Notes under the pieces: generated by a model
What the model was told of the DNA's origin: nothing
The model's input: the letters and a program-made list of their open reading frames with translations, nothing else
The model's database searches: none
DNA from: Pedobacter sp. SYSU D00535
GTDB taxonomy: Bacteria > Bacteroidota > Bacteroidia > Sphingobacteriales > Sphingobacteriaceae
DNA length: 64,000 nt
Assembly: GCF_017355855.1 (NCBI RefSeq)
Contig: NZ_JAFEWD010000002.1
Span: 372,001 to 436,000, forward strand
Reading direction: 5' to 3'
In this document: piece after piece, positions 25,040-35,695 of the stretch
Numbering within the stretch: position 1 is the first letter of the stretch
How the letters are laid out: each line of letters starts with the position of its first letter
Translations under genes and position numbers: made by a program

Positions 25040-28000
25040 ATGATTAAGAGCCAAAGCTTGCTTTACTTTTTCACAGTATTATTTCTTTTTACCATTCTCA
25101 AAGCAGATGTAGTAACTGCTCAAGAGAGGGTGAGGTTTACTAACCTGACTAGTGCTCATGGACTGTCGCAAAATACGGTCCATGCGATAGTTAAAGATCA
25201 TCTAGGCTTTATCTGGGTTGGTACTGAGGATGGTTTAAATAGATACGACGGTTACAAATTTACCGTCTACAGAAATAAGCCATCAGATCCAAAGACTCTA
25301 AGATCAAACAATATTAATGCCCTTCTCGTAGATCGAAAGGGAAACCTCTGGGTTGGTACTACCATTGGTGGTTTAAGCCGTTACGACAGGCGGACCGACT
25401 CCTTTACTCACTTTTTCGATAAGGGACCTCAGGGAAAAACGCTTACGAATCGCGACGTGGTGGCCCTTAACGAGGATAAGGAAGGGAATATTTGGATCGG
25501 TACTTACTGGAATCTTAATAAACTTGACCCAGCTACCGGGAAGATTGAGCAATACTTTGCCAACCCGGATGATAAAACCGCCCTTGTACACTCAAGTATT
25601 CCCACTATTTATACAGATAAAAAGGGAAATGTATGGATTGGGACAGGAGGAGGACTAGCCAGGTACGAAAAAAAGACGAACACCTTCAAACGGTATTTGC
25701 ATAACGACGCTGATGCAAAAAGTTTGAGCGATAATTCGATCCGCTCTATTATTGAAGATTCCCGTGGTAATTTATGGGTTGGAACCAACTCCGGCGGTTT
25801 AAATTATTTCAACGTGTCCACTGGTACCTTCACTCATCTTAAAAATGACCCGTCTAAGGCTAATACTCTTAGTAACAACTGTGTAACCTCACTGGCCCAT
25901 ACAGGCGATGGCAGAATGTGGGTCGGTACCTCTTTCGGACTTAATCTGTTTGATCCACGAAAGTCAACTTTTGTAAGTTTCTTTCCTAACGCCAATATCG
26001 GCGGTGCTCTTCCAGTGGGAGGCATTGAGTGCTTGCTACAGGATAGAGCTGGGATAACTTGGATTGGAACTTATAACGGAGGATTGAGTAGATACGATCG
26101 GAACCTGACATATTTTATGCATTTTAAAAGTAATGCGGCTGATATTACTAGTTTGGAAAGTAGCTCTGTTACCTCGTTTGCCGAGAGGGAAGACGGCGAT
26201 ATCTGGGTCGGTATGGATGGAGGTGCAGGCAATCTTTACAGGAAGTCATCTGATAAATTTGATCGTTTTCTACTTGGTCCCAATAGAACGTATAACATTG
26301 CAAGCTATTCAATCTTAAGCTTAATAACTAGCAGAGACAAAAAACATATCTGGGTTGGAACGTATGGTTCTGGAATGGAGAAGGTAGACGTGGCAACCAA
26401 AATTGTAACCCATTTTCCGGCGGGTGAGGGACCCGATAAATTGAATAATTCGGCCGTTTATACCCTTTTTGAAGATAGTAAAGGCAATATCTGGGCGGGT
26501 ACCAATGGCGGCGGAATTAACGTATTGGAAAAGACGACTCAGCGTTTCAAAATTTACAAATTTGATAGTTCCAAACCCTACAACAGCTTGCCGAACGACT
26601 ACGCCCGCTGCGTTATGGAGGATAAAGATGGGACGATATGGGTGGGTACCTACTACGGTGGTATCGGTGTTATCGATCATAAGACCGGGAAGGTTACAGT
26701 TTACGACTCATCTAATTCTGGTTTAGGTAGTAATGTTGTATTCTCTCTGTTTCTGGACAGTGAAAATAATATCTGGGCGGGCACTTTAGGTGGAGGTCTC
26801 TGTCGGTTTGATAGAAAAACAAAGAAGTTCAAACTTTATCAGATGGAGCAGGGCTTGCCAAACAACACCGTCAATTATATCACTCAGGATAATAAGGGTT
26901 TTATCTGGGTTAGTACTAATGGCGGACTTAGTCGACTTGATCTGAAAACTGAAACCTTTAAGAATTTCAATGAGAACAATGGCCTGCAAAGTTCCCAATT
27001 TAACGCAGGTTCAGGATTTAGAGATAGTGAGGGCAATATCTTCTTTGGTGGTCCTAACGGTTTTAACATTATACAACCCTTTGATCTTGTAGTCAATAAA
27101 AACGTACCGTCAATAGTATTTACCGACTTTCAATTGTTTAATAAATCGGTTCGACCAGGCGGCAAAGATTCTATTCTGCGAGAAGACATTTCTATAACTA
27201 AAAAGATTACTCTGGCTTACGAGCAATCTATGTTTTCCATAGAATTTGCGGCCCTCGATTTCTCAAAGCCGACAATGAATCAGTATGCCTACAAACTGGT
27301 AGGTTTTGATCAGAACTGGAATTATGTAGGTACGAGAAGAACTGCGACCTATACTAACCTTAATCCCGGGGAATACACATTCATCGTAAAGGCCGCAAAC
27401 AACGATGGAGTTTGGAACGAAACAGGCATCTCATTGACCATCGTGATTACGCCTCCTTTCTGGATGACATGGTGGTTCCGAACGCTTGTTATTGTTTCTG
27501 TAGCAGCAGCTTGTTACGCCTACTACCGGTCAAGGATTAACAGGATTGAACTACAGAAAAAGGAGCTGGAGTTGGAGGTACAGGAACGTACTAAAGTAAT
27601 TTCAAAACAGGCGGGACATCTTCAGGTGATGAACGAGAACCTTCAAAATCAAGCTGACGAATTGCAAGCACAGGCGGAAGAATTGCAAGCTCAATCGGAG
27701 GATTTGCAGTCGCTGAATGAAGAACTTCAATCGCAGACAGAACATCTCAACGAAGTCAATCAGGAACTATTCAATCAAAGAGAGGAAGCTGAGCTAGCAA
27801 GGAAGGAAGCAGAAAAAGCAAATCAGGCTAAAAGTACCTTCCTGGCTACTATGAGCCATGAGATACGAACTCCAATGAACGGCGTACTTGGAATGGCATC
27901 GCTTTTATTTGAAACAAAACTGGATAAGGAGCAGCGGGAATATGCCGAAACAATCTACAACAGCGGTGAAGCACTGTTGAATGTAATTAACGATATCCTG

Positions 28001-29359
28001 GACTTTTCGAAGATCGAGTCGGGCAACATGGAGCTGGACCACCACGATTTCGAACTCCGCCAGTGTGTTGAGGAGGTGTTGGATTTGTTTGCCAGTAAGG
28101 CCGCTCAAACGGGGATAGATTTAATCTATCAACTTGACTACCGCCTGCCGTCCCAGCTTTTTGCTGATAGTCTGCGTTTGCGGCAGGTGCTCATCAACAT
28201 CGTTGGTAATGCCATCAAGTTTACTCAAAAGGGAGAGGTATTTATTGGGGTTGAATTGCTTCGTCAAATTGATGAAAAAAATCTTGAACTTCAATTTTCT
28301 ATTAGGGATACCGGAATAGGTATTCCAGAAGATAAACTGAACAGGCTCTTCAAAGCCTTCTCTCAGGTAGATTCATCCACCACCCGGAAATACGGTGGTA
28401 CAGGCCTCGGTTTGGTGATTTGTGAACGACTTGTGGAACTAATGGGAGGGGAAATAGAGGTTGATAGTGAGGTTGGCGTAGGAACAACTTTCAAATTTAC
28501 CATTAATGCTTCTGTTAGCCATAATGAACAACTGCAGTACCGAAATCTTTCAATTGAAGGTTGCGAAGGCAAAAAGGTATTGGTTGTGGATGATAATAAG
28601 ACCAATTTAAGGATCCTTAAAGCACAGCTGGAACAGTGGAAACTTTCAGTTGCGCTTAGTGAATCCGGGCAGGAGGCAATGACAATTCTGGCAGCCGGGC
28701 AAGTGTTTGATTTGGTAATAACAGACATGCAGATGCCGGAAATGGATGGGGTTGAGTTGAGTCAGAACATCAAAAGGGATTATCCGGGGCTGCCTATTGT
28801 GCTGTTAAGCTCTATAGGCGACGAGACGAAGAAAAAATATCCGCAAATGTTTTCTGCAATCCTCACCAAACCTGTAAAACATCACCACCTGTTGAATGTG
28901 ATACAGCTTGGCTTGAAACAGAAAAGTGAAAACCAGACACAGGAGAGGGCAAACACCAATTTGCTGTCAGAAGAGTTCGCGCTTCAATATCCCTTCAATA
29001 TTTTGGTTGCTGAGGATAATCCTATCAATCAAAAACTCATTACCAGGGTACTAACTAAGTTGGGGTATGCACCTCAGATTGCTGACAACGGTAAAGTGGC
29101 AGTGGAGATGATGAAGGACGAGGTGTTTGATATTGTGCTGATGGATGTTCAAATGCCGGAAATGGATGGTCTGGAAACAACCCGATACATCAGGAAGAAT
29201 TTTACGAAGCAGCCGGTCATTATAGCAATGACTGCCAACGCTATGGCGGAAGACCGTGAGGAATGTTTAAAGGCCGGGATGGACAACTACCTTTCAAAAC
29301 CGATGAAGCTGGAAGAGCTGATGAACGTATTGAGAGAAACTGAAATCGCAAGCACTTAA
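25040..29359 (+). CDS. Hybrid two-component histidine kinase with periplasmic beta-propellers and two receivers
   Basis: 1439 residues. A signal peptide (1-27) leads to about fourteen Reg_prop repeats (pattern GNIWVGTxxGGLxRYD, residues 40-690), enough for two seven-bladed propellers, then a Y_Y_Y domain (about 730-800) and a transmembrane helix near 811-829. A coiled coil follows, with repeats such as [17 protein letters not shown], then HisKA with His940 ([11 protein letters not shown]), HATPase ([15 protein letters not shown]), and receivers with Asp1229 ([12 protein letters not shown]) and Asp1369 ([12 protein letters not shown]). Bacteroidota HTCS of this build usually sense glycans and end in an AraC HTH; this one has none and instead two receivers. 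No glycan-use (Sus) genes lie next to it, so its target is unlinked. Confidence 0.93.
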   Translation: MIKSQSLLYFFTVLFLFTILKADVVTAQERVRFTNLTSAHGLSQNTVHAIVKDHLGFIWVGTEDGLNRYDGYKFTVYRNKPSDPKTLRSNNINALLVDRKGNLWVGTTIGGLSRYDRRTDSFTHFFDKGPQGKTLTNRDVVALNEDKEGNIWIGTYWNLNKLDPATGKIEQYFANPDDKTALVHSSIPTIYTDKKGNVWIGTGGGLARYEKKTNTFKRYLHNDADAKSLSDNSIRSIIEDSRGNLWVGTNSGGLNYFNVSTGTFTHLKNDPSKANTLSNNCVTSLAHTGDGRMWVGTSFGLNLFDPRKSTFVSFFPNANIGGALPVGGIECLLQDRAGITWIGTYNGGLSRYDRNLTYFMHFKSNAADITSLESSSVTSFAEREDGDIWVGMDGGAGNLYRKSSDKFDRFLLGPNRTYNIASYSILSLITSRDKKHIWVGTYGSGMEKVDVATKIVTHFPAGEGPDKLNNSAVYTLFEDSKGNIWAGTNGGGINVLEKTTQRFKIYKFDSSKPYNSLPNDYARCVMEDKDGTIWVGTYYGGIGVIDHKTGKVTVYDSSNSGLGSNVVFSLFLDSENNIWAGTLGGGLCRFDRKTKKFKLYQMEQGLPNNTVNYITQDNKGFIWVSTNGGLSRLDLKTETFKNFNENNGLQSSQFNAGSGFRDSEGNIFFGGPNGFNIIQPFDLVVNKNVPSIVFTDFQLFNKSVRPGGKDSILREDISITKKITLAYEQSMFSIEFAALDFSKPTMNQYAYKLVGFDQNWNYVGTRRTATYTNLNPGEYTFIVKAANNDGVWNETGISLTIVITPPFWMTWWFRTLVIVSVAAACYAYYRSRINRIELQKKELELEVQERTKVISKQAGHLQVMNENLQNQADELQAQAEELQAQSEDLQSLNEELQSQTEHLNEVNQELFNQREEAELARKEAEKANQAKSTFLATMSHEIRTPMNGVLGMASLLFETKLDKEQREYAETIYNSGEALLNVINDILDFSKIESGNMELDHHDFELRQCVEEVLDLFASKAAQTGIDLIYQLDYRLPSQLFADSLRLRQVLINIVGNAIKFTQKGEVFIGVELLRQIDEKNLELQFSIRDTGIGIPEDKLNRLFKAFSQVDSSTTRKYGGTGLGLVICERLVELMGGEIEVDSEVGVGTTFKFTINASVSHNEQLQYRNLSIEGCEGKKVLVVDDNKTNLRILKAQLEQWKLSVALSESGQEAMTILAAGQVFDLVITDMQMPEMDGVELSQNIKRDYPGLPIVLLSSIGDETKKKYPQMFSAILTKPVKHHHLLNVIQLGLKQKSENQTQERANTNLLSEEFALQYPFNILVAEDNPINQKLITRVLTKLGYAPQIADNGKVAVEMMKDEVFDIVLMDVQMPEMDGLETTRYIRKNFTKQPVIIAMTANAMAEDREECLKAGMDNYLSKPMKLEELMNVLRETEIAST

Positions 29360-29373
29360 CTTGTTGAATCTGT

Positions 29374-29446
29374 CTGACTTCTTAATCTTCCTACGATTTT
29401 AAGCATTGTAAGGAAGTACCTTTTCAGCATTAAGAAGTGTTGTCAG
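29374..29446. terminator. Long nested inverted repeat between convergent genes
   Basis: Outer stem CTGAC at 29374-29378 with GTCAG at 29442-29446, middle stem ACTTCTTAAT at 29377-29386 with ATTAAGAAGT at 29429-29438, inner stem CTTCCTAC at 29387-29394 with GTAAGGAAG at 29408-29416 (one bulge). It sits between the 3' ends of the hybrid kinase and the acyl-CoA synthetase, so a bidirectional terminator is likely, though no U run is present. Confidence 0.5.
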
Positions 29447-29478
29447 ATAAGAACCGAGTGGGAGTGGCTTTTTCTGGA

Positions 29479-31392
29479 TTAATCGCTTTCTACAGACTCG
29501 GTATACATAGCGTCAATCTCGGCAGCATATTTTTTCTCAATAACCTTTCTTTTTGCTTTCAGTGAGGGAGTCATTTCTCCCTCTTCAATAGTAAAAGGGT
29601 TTCGTTTTATGATGAACCCTTTAATACGCTCGAATTTCGCCAGTTCGGTCGACAGCTTCCGGATGTCCTGGCCGATCCACTCGTGTATTTCTTTATCCTC
29701 AATGAAGAGATCTTTCTGCTGAAAGAACTCTTCCGATAAGCCAAAGGTTTCCTGTAAAAGTTCCCTTGATGGCACAACGATGGCAGTGACAAATTCTCGC
29801 TTGTCGCCAATCAAGAATATTTGTTCAATCTTTGGGCTCTTCAGGTAGGTGTTTTCGACGGGTGTAGGATAGATGTTTTTACCGAAAGAGTTGACCAGCA
29901 TATTTTTTAGACGGTCAGTTATCTTCAGGTTGCCTTTGTAGAAGCGGCCTATATCGCCGGTATGAAACCATCCCGCTGAATCGATTACCTGGGCAGTCTC
30001 CTCGGGTTTGTTCCAATAACCCTTCATGACACAGTGTCCCCGAACTACGATTTCACCTTCCTCACATTCAAAGTTTTCATCAAAACTTTCGTGTGTTTGA
30101 ATCGCTATAAATTCTTTTGTTTCTATGTCCTGAATTCCTACCTCTATTCCCGGGATAATCCTTCCGACCGTTCCATAAATCTGTCGCTCGTATTCTGTTA
30201 CTGCCATCACTGGAGAGGTTTCCGTCAGGCCAAAGCCTTCGAGCACCTTAATTCCCAGATTTCCAAAAAATTCCCCCACGTTCTGAGGCAGCGCAGCCCC
30301 TCCCGAAAGCATAAATTTAAGTCGTCCTCCTGTTTTTTCCTTAATCTTAGAAAATACTAACTTATCGGCGAGTTTTTGCTGCATTTGCAGGAAAAAGCCC
30401 GGAGACTGGCCAGCCTCCTGCACTTCTCTGAATTTTTTTCCGGTTTCAATTGCCCAAAGGAAGATCTTTGTTTTGGAGCCACCGGCAGACATGCCGTTTT
30501 TCATCGCCTTATCATGGATACGCTCCAGCAGACGGGGTACACAGGCCATTACCGTTGGCTTCACCTCTTCCATGTTCCTTGCAAGCAATTCTATACTTTG
30601 AGCAAACGCGATCTTACAGCCCGCCATACAGCAGACGTAGTAGGTGGCGGTCCGCTCGAACACGTGTGATAGAGGCAAAAAGGACAGGAACGTTTCATAT
30701 TTGTCGATAACCGTGATTTGCTCAAGCGAGGACTTTACATTCTGAACAAAATTCGAATGGGTGAGCATGACACCCTTGGGCACGCCGGTAGTTCCTGAAG
30801 TATAAATAAGGGCGGATAGATCTGAGGCTTGCACCATTCCCCTGGCTGTTTCTATCGTTTGTGCCAGTTCTGGCAGACATTTTTTTCCTTCCGCAATCAT
30901 GGTGGTAAAACCGATGACTCCTGCATTTAGGGTTTGTCCTTCAATGTTCTTTTCGTAATTGTCAAAGACCGGTATGATACGCTCTAAGGCGTTGCACTGG
31001 TTAGCAATCTTTACAATCTTTCTCAACAGAAAGGGATTGCCAACTAAAAGTACTTTTACCCCGGCATCATTCAAGATATATGCAATTTCGCTTTCCGAAA
31101 GGGTAGGGTAGATGGAAACATTGACTGCACCTATCTGCTGCAGCGCCTGATCGTAATATATATAGGCGGGCGAGTTCTCAATAATCAGTCCGAGGCGATC
31201 TCCTTTCTGGACTCCTATGGACAACAAATAGCTGGAGATGGCATCCGCTGTCGCAAGCACTTGCTGATAACTGATTTCTTCCCATACTGCCCCGTTTTTG
31301 TGTATCAAAAAAGTTTGATGATCGGGGTGAAGATGTTTTACGGTATTTCTTAATAACTGGGGTACAGTAGTGAATTCGCCTGTCAAATTCAT
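29479..31392 (-). CDS. Long-chain acyl-CoA synthetase (AMP-forming)
   Basis: 637 residues of the ANL superfamily, close to the FadD15/ACSL type. It activates fatty acids with ATP and CoA for lipid synthesis or degradation. Seen: P-loop-like LIYTSGTTGVPKGVMLTH near residue 190, GFGLTETSPV near 395 (A5), GWFHTGDIGRF near 475 with the conserved Asp, a KNM hinge (RLKNMLVNSFGKNIYP) and a C-terminal SLKAKRKVI lysine region. Length and order match long-chain enzymes rather than acetyl-CoA synthetase. Single gene; it is bounded by hairpins on both sides. Confidence 0.92.
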   Translation of the reverse strand: MNLTGEFTTVPQLLRNTVKHLHPDHQTFLIHKNGAVWEEISYQQVLATADAISSYLLSIGVQKGDRLGLIIENSPAYIYYDQALQQIGAVNVSIYPTLSESEIAYILNDAGVKVLLVGNPFLLRKIVKIANQCNALERIIPVFDNYEKNIEGQTLNAGVIGFTTMIAEGKKCLPELAQTIETARGMVQASDLSALIYTSGTTGVPKGVMLTHSNFVQNVKSSLEQITVIDKYETFLSFLPLSHVFERTATYYVCCMAGCKIAFAQSIELLARNMEEVKPTVMACVPRLLERIHDKAMKNGMSAGGSKTKIFLWAIETGKKFREVQEAGQSPGFFLQMQQKLADKLVFSKIKEKTGGRLKFMLSGGAALPQNVGEFFGNLGIKVLEGFGLTETSPVMAVTEYERQIYGTVGRIIPGIEVGIQDIETKEFIAIQTHESFDENFECEEGEIVVRGHCVMKGYWNKPEETAQVIDSAGWFHTGDIGRFYKGNLKITDRLKNMLVNSFGKNIYPTPVENTYLKSPKIEQIFLIGDKREFVTAIVVPSRELLQETFGLSEEFFQQKDLFIEDKEIHEWIGQDIRKLSTELAKFERIKGFIIKRNPFTIEEGEMTPSLKAKRKVIEKKYAAEIDAMYTESVESD

Positions 31393-31438
31393 TTTTAAAA
31401 TTGGTTATGCTTAAAGATACAAAAAGCCTTTAAACAGA

Positions 31439-31462
31439 AAAAGGGGCATAAAGCCCCTTTTG
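31439..31462 (-). terminator. Terminator of the isc operon
   Basis: AAAAGGGGC and GCCCCTTTT around a five-base loop, with A/T runs on both sides; it follows the IscA stop (31489) on the minus strand. Confidence 0.82.
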
Positions 31463-31488
31463 TTTACCCTTAGGCAACTATTTTCTAA

Positions 31489-31815
31489 TTAAACAGAGAA
31501 ACTTTCTCCGCAACCACAAGTGCGCGAAGCATTTGGATTGTGGAAGTTAAAGCCCTTGCCGTTTAATCCATCGGAGAAATCCAGTTCTGTTCCTGCAAGA
31601 TAGAGGAAAGACTTCATGTCAAGAGCGATCTTAACTCCTTTATCTTCAAAGAATTGATCGCCGGGCTTTTCCTCGTTGTCAAAATCGAGATTGTATGACA
31701 AGCCGGAACAACCGCCACCTTGCACAGAAACCCGCAGAAAATAGGAACTATCCAGACCAGCATCCTGAATCAGGTGTTCTACTTTTTCTTTTGCTTTTTC
31801 TGTTACTGTTATCAT
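31489..31815 (-). CDS. iscA: A-type Fe-S carrier protein (IscA/HesB family)
   Basis: 108 residues, the normal length. The three cysteines that bind the iron or cluster are present: one in GGGCSGLSYNLDFD near residue 36 and the CGC pair in ASRTCGCGESF at the C-terminus. It passes iron or Fe-S clusters from the scaffold to target enzymes. Third gene of the iscS-iscU-iscA unit, 65 bases after iscU, with a terminator behind it. Could equally be called ErpA/SufA; the operon favours IscA. Confidence 0.92.
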   Translation of the reverse strand: MITVTEKAKEKVEHLIQDAGLDSSYFLRVSVQGGGCSGLSYNLDFDNEEKPGDQFFEDKGVKIALDMKSFLYLAGTELDFSDGLNGKGFNFHNPNASRTCGCGESFSV

Positions 31816-31880
31816 CGTAAGCTGTTTTAAGTACCAATTATTATGAGCAAAAATCTTGCCTACTGGTGCTTTATACTCTC

Positions 31881-32294
31881 TTAGTGGTGAGATTTTTCAC
31901 TCTCAATCGGAGCAAGACCATTTTTAACACGGTAATCGTTGATTGCCGCTTTTATCGCATCCTCAGCTAACACAGAGCAGTGAATTTTAACCGGAGGCAA
32001 AGCAAGTTCTTCAACAATGTCCATGTTGTCAATTGCGATAGCCTCGTCAATTGTTTTTCCTTTTAACCACTCGGTGGCCAGTGAAGAAGAAGCGATTGCT
32101 GAACCACATCCGAAAGTCTTGAACTTAGCGTCTGTGATTACATTTTCTTCGTTAACCTCGATCTGTAGTCGCATTACGTCGCCACACTCGGGAGCACCAA
32201 CCAAACCAGTACCAACTTTATGACTGCTTTTGTCAAGTGTACCAACGTTACGCGGGTTGGTGTAATGATCGATAACTTTATCTGAATAAGCCAT
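31881..32294 (-). CDS. iscU: Fe-S cluster assembly scaffold IscU
   Basis: 137 residues. Cysteine ligands are in place: GAPECGDVM near 37 with the Asp two residues on, FGCGSAIASSS near 63, and KIHCSVLAED near 106. The LPPVKIHC stretch keeps the LPPVK site that HscA recognises, although no hscA, hscB or fdx is in the window. It builds clusters from sulfur supplied by IscS. It follows iscS by 58 bases and shares its transcript. Confidence 0.94.
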   Translation of the reverse strand: MAYSDKVIDHYTNPRNVGTLDKSSHKVGTGLVGAPECGDVMRLQIEVNEENVITDAKFKTFGCGSAIASSSLATEWLKGKTIDEAIAIDNMDIVEELALPPVKIHCSVLAEDAIKAAINDYRVKNGLAPIESEKSHH

Positions 32295-32352
32295 AGCTCT
32301 TTGTATTTATAATTTTAATATTCTAACTATTTCCCAATGTATCGGGTACTAT

Positions 32353-33564
32353 TTAATGTTCAACCCACTCTACCTTGTCCAGGTCGATGCCTTCTTTAAA
32401 CATTTCCCACAAAGGAGAAAGTTCACGAAGATGATTAACAGCCTTTTTCGTTTGCTCGATAGCAAAATCAATCTCCTCTTCTGTGGTAAATCTTCCCAGT
32501 CCGAAGCGAATAGAAGAGTGTGCCAAATCATCTGACAAGCCTAAGCTTTTAAGCACGTAAGACGGCTCTAAAGAAGCAGAAGTACAAGCAGATCCTGAAG
32601 ATACCGCCATGTCTTTCATTGCCATCATCAGTCCTTCTCCCTCAACGTATTTGAAAGAAATATTTGCAACGTGTGGTAGCCTGTATTGCGTATTACCGTT
32701 AACGTAGCTTTCTTCAAGCTGAGTCAGTGCAGATTCAAGTTTATCGCGCAAAGCGGATAAGCGTGCAGCCTCTTCAGCCATTTCTAACCTGCATAGTTCG
32801 CAGGCTTTACCAAAGCCAACGATGCTTGGGACGTTGAGCGTTCCCGAACGCATACCGCGCTCATGACCGCCGCCGTCCATTTGAGCTGTTACTTTTACCC
32901 TTGGGTTTTTACGGCGAACATAAAGCGCACCTACACCCTTCGGTCCGTACATTTTATGACCAGAAAACGCCATCAGGTCGATTCCGTCAGCATTTACATT
33001 TACCGGGATTTTACCAACAGCCTGAGTAGCATCAGTAAATAGTAAGGCCCCATTCTTGTGTGCAATAGCGGCGATTTCTTTGATCGGCTGGATCACCCCA
33101 ATTTCATTGTTTCCGTACATAATGGAAACAAGGATCGTTTTATCGGTGATGGCATTCTCAAGTTCCTGAAGATCAATGAGACCATCTTCCTTCACAGGAA
33201 GGTAGGTAACAGAAGCGCCTAGTTTTTCAAGGTGCTTACAAGTGTCAAGAACTGCTTTATGCTCTGTAACGCAGGTAATAATATGATTACCCTTGTCTTT
33301 ATACATTTCGAATACACCTTTAATGGCAAGGTTGTCGGCCTCTGTAGCACCTGAAGTGAAGATAATTTCCTTCTCAGTAGCGCCTATTAATTGAGCTACC
33401 TGCTCGCGAGCGTAGTCAACACCCTCTTCTGCTGCCCATCCAAAAGCGTGGTTACGACTTGCGGCATTTCCAAACTTTTCTGTGAAGTACGGAAGCATAG
33501 CCTCAAGAACCCTCGGATCCATCGGGGTGGTAGCATTATTGTCTAAATATATTGGAAGATTCAT
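32353..33564 (-). CDS. iscS: Cysteine desulfurase IscS
   Basis: 403 residues, PLP-dependent class V enzyme that takes sulfur from cysteine and hands it to IscU. Seen: [11 protein letters not shown] at the N-terminus, the PLP-binding Lys in [14 protein letters not shown] near residue 205, and the catalytic Cys loop [17 protein letters not shown] near 325. This long loop marks IscS/NifS group I. First gene of iscS-iscU-iscA; the regulator IscR is absent here. An imperfect -7 element (CAAAGATA read on the plus strand) lies 27 bases upstream. Confidence 0.95.
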   Translation of the reverse strand: MNLPIYLDNNATTPMDPRVLEAMLPYFTEKFGNAASRNHAFGWAAEEGVDYAREQVAQLIGATEKEIIFTSGATEADNLAIKGVFEMYKDKGNHIITCVTEHKAVLDTCKHLEKLGASVTYLPVKEDGLIDLQELENAITDKTILVSIMYGNNEIGVIQPIKEIAAIAHKNGALLFTDATQAVGKIPVNVNADGIDLMAFSGHKMYGPKGVGALYVRRKNPRVKVTAQMDGGGHERGMRSGTLNVPSIVGFGKACELCRLEMAEEAARLSALRDKLESALTQLEESYVNGNTQYRLPHVANISFKYVEGEGLMMAMKDMAVSSGSACTSASLEPSYVLKSLGLSDDLAHSSIRFGLGRFTTEEEIDFAIEQTKKAVNHLRELSPLWEMFKEGIDLDKVEWVEH

Positions 33565-33590
33565 ATCAGAAGATATTGTTTTAACAACTG

Positions 33591-33598
33591 CAAAGATA
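33591..33598 (-). promoter_or_regulatory. -7 element for the isc operon
   Basis: CAAAGATA on the plus strand is TATCTTTG on the minus strand, fitting TAnnTTTG; it lies 27 bases before the iscS ATG. No TTTG -33 box at 19 bases. Confidence 0.45.
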
Positions 33599-33801
33599 AG
33601 AAAAGTTTCAGCCGATTCTTATTGGTTCTGTCTATTAGCCATAAAGGGGTAGTCATTTTTTTGCCATAAATTTCAAAGCGTAATTGATGTTGTTTTTTAG
33701 ACGGGTGTAATGTTAGTAATAGGATCCTGAACTGGGCTTCCAGCGATGGGATTTCAGGATTTCCCTTGGCCAATATCCTTGTCATATCGTTTAGATCCTG
33801 T

Positions 33802-33809
33802 TACCTTTG
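33802..33809 (+). promoter_or_regulatory. -7 element immediately before the ubiD-like gene
   Basis: TACCTTTG ends only six bases before the ATG at 33816, so transcription could begin at the start codon (leaderless). Confidence 0.4.
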
Positions 33810-33815
33810 AAGCAC

Positions 33816-35648
33816 ATGGGATACAAAAATTTACAGGAATGCGTCGCTGATCTGGAGAAAAATGGACATCTGGTTCGGATAAAAGAAGAAGTGGATCCGT
33901 ATCTGGAAATGGCCGCTATTCACCTTAGGGTTTATGAATCGCAAGGACCGGCTCTTTTTTTCGAAAATATTAAGGGAAGTAAGTTTCCCGCTGTTTCTAA
34001 CTTGTTTGGGACGATAGAGCGTTCGAAGTTCCTGTTCAGAGATACACTGGAAAAAATGCAAACGCTGGTGCAAATCAAATCTGATCCTATCAGGGCAGTT
34101 AAGAATCCTTTCAAGTATGCTAACGTAGCATTGACCGCTTTTTCTGCCCTTCCCATGAAAGTGCAGCGACCGGCAGACCTGCAAAAGACGAAGATCTCAG
34201 AACTTCCTCAAATTGTTAACTGGCCAATGGATGGTGGCCCATTTGTTACCATGCCACAGGTATATACAGAAGACATCGAGCAGCCGGGAATTATGAATGC
34301 AAACCTGGGCATGTATAGGATTCAGCTATCCGGGAATGATTACGAACTAGATAAAGAGGTTGGCTTGCACTATCAGTTGCATCGCGGCATCGGAGTTCAT
34401 CAGACTAAAGCAAACGCTAAGGGGCAACCGCTGAAGGTGAGTATTTTTGTCGGCGGACCGCCCTCACATCCTTTGTCTGCGGTAATGCCCTTACCAGAGG
34501 GGCTATCAGAGATGACTTTTGCAGGTGCATTAGGTAATCGGCGTTTTAGGTATTTCTATGACGAGGAGGGTTTCTGCATTTCGGCTGATGCTGATTTTGT
34601 AATCACCGGCTCCGTTTATCCGCATGAAAATAAACCAGAAGGGCCGTTTGGAGATCACTTGGGGTACTACAGTTTGATACATCCTTTCCCCTTGATGAAG
34701 GTGCACAATGTGTATCACCGGCCAAACCCAATCTGGTCATTCACGGTTGTCGGACGTCCACCCCAGGAAGATACTAGCTTTGGTGCTTTAATTCACGAAA
34801 TTTCAGGCTCAGCCCTGCCAAAGGAAATTCATGGACTTCACGAGGTGAATGCAGTTGATGCTGCCGGTGTTCATCCTTTGCTTTTCGCGATTGGCAGCGA
34901 GCGATATACCCCTTATCTGAAAGAGCGGAAGCCGCAGGAAATCCTTACCATTTCGAATCATATACTGGGCAAAAATCAGCTCAGCCTCGCTAAATACTTA
35001 TTCATTTCTGCAAAAGAAGATAATCGTTCTTTGCACACGCATGATATTGAAAAGTTCCTGATTCACATGCTTGAGAGAATAGATTTTACTCGCGATCTTC
35101 ATTTTCATACCAATACAACAATTGATACGCTCGACTATACCGGAAGCGGTTTGAACAGTGGGTCGAAAGTAGTTTTTGCGGCAGCAGGAGAAAAGAAAAG
35201 GGATTTATGGAAGGAAGTTCCGTCGGGATTCAGCATGCCCCGACCCTTTAATAATTATAGACTAGCAATCCCGGGAGTATTAGCCGTAGATGGTCCAAGC
35301 TTTAGCCAGGAGTCAGACACAGATTTGCAGGTGAAAGTTCTGGACGAGTATTTGAGAGGGCAGGATTTGAATGGGCTTGCCTTAATTGTCCTCTGCGACG
35401 ATGCCGGTTTCGCTGCTGATTCTATTAATAATTTGGTTTGGATTACGTTTACGCGCAGTAACCCCTCGCATGATATTTACGGGATCAATAGTTTTATTCA
35501 GCATAAGCACTGGGGCTGTAAGGGCCCTCTTATTATCGACGCTCGAAAGAAACCTCATCATGCGCCTGAGTTAGTGAAGGATGTAGCGGTGGAGAAAAGA
35601 GTGGACAGGTTAGGAGAGAAGGGAGCAAGTTTATACGGAGTGATATAA
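33816..35648 (+). CDS. UbiD-family decarboxylase
   Basis: 610 residues from the ATG at 33816 (a TTG nine bases upstream also possible). Features of prenylated-FMN decarboxylases: VGGPPSHPLSAVMPLPEGLSE split near residue 215, FAGALGNRR, and EGPFGDHLGYYS near 285 with the conserved Glu and Asp, then a C-terminal domain ending RVDRLGEKG. In Bacteroidota such proteins probably act in menaquinone synthesis (decarboxylation of a prenylated naphthoate, or of an aromatic acid) with a UbiX partner that is not in this window. The name MenD/UbiD-like beyond the family level is unproven. Ended by a strong terminator. Confidence 0.86.
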   Translation: MGYKNLQECVADLEKNGHLVRIKEEVDPYLEMAAIHLRVYESQGPALFFENIKGSKFPAVSNLFGTIERSKFLFRDTLEKMQTLVQIKSDPIRAVKNPFKYANVALTAFSALPMKVQRPADLQKTKISELPQIVNWPMDGGPFVTMPQVYTEDIEQPGIMNANLGMYRIQLSGNDYELDKEVGLHYQLHRGIGVHQTKANAKGQPLKVSIFVGGPPSHPLSAVMPLPEGLSEMTFAGALGNRRFRYFYDEEGFCISADADFVITGSVYPHENKPEGPFGDHLGYYSLIHPFPLMKVHNVYHRPNPIWSFTVVGRPPQEDTSFGALIHEISGSALPKEIHGLHEVNAVDAAGVHPLLFAIGSERYTPYLKERKPQEILTISNHILGKNQLSLAKYLFISAKEDNRSLHTHDIEKFLIHMLERIDFTRDLHFHTNTTIDTLDYTGSGLNSGSKVVFAAAGEKKRDLWKEVPSGFSMPRPFNNYRLAIPGVLAVDGPSFSQESDTDLQVKVLDEYLRGQDLNGLALIVLCDDAGFAADSINNLVWITFTRSNPSHDIYGINSFIQHKHWGCKGPLIIDARKKPHHAPELVKDVAVEKRVDRLGEKGASLYGVI

Positions 35649-35680
35649 AAAAAGGGAGCGAAAATCGCTCCCTTTTTTCT
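35649..35680. terminator. Bidirectional terminator
   Basis: AAGGGAGCG at 35652-35660 and CGCTCCCTT at 35666-35674 with A/T runs on both sides; it ends the ubiD-like gene (plus) and the OmpP1/FadL gene (minus). Confidence 0.87.
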
Positions 35681-35695
35681 TGTTTTAATATGTTT

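Noticed and set aside
29120-29359. Possible AraC HTH at the end of the hybrid kinase
   Set aside because: The final residues are the second receiver's [10 protein letters not shown] region; no helix-turn-helix follows.
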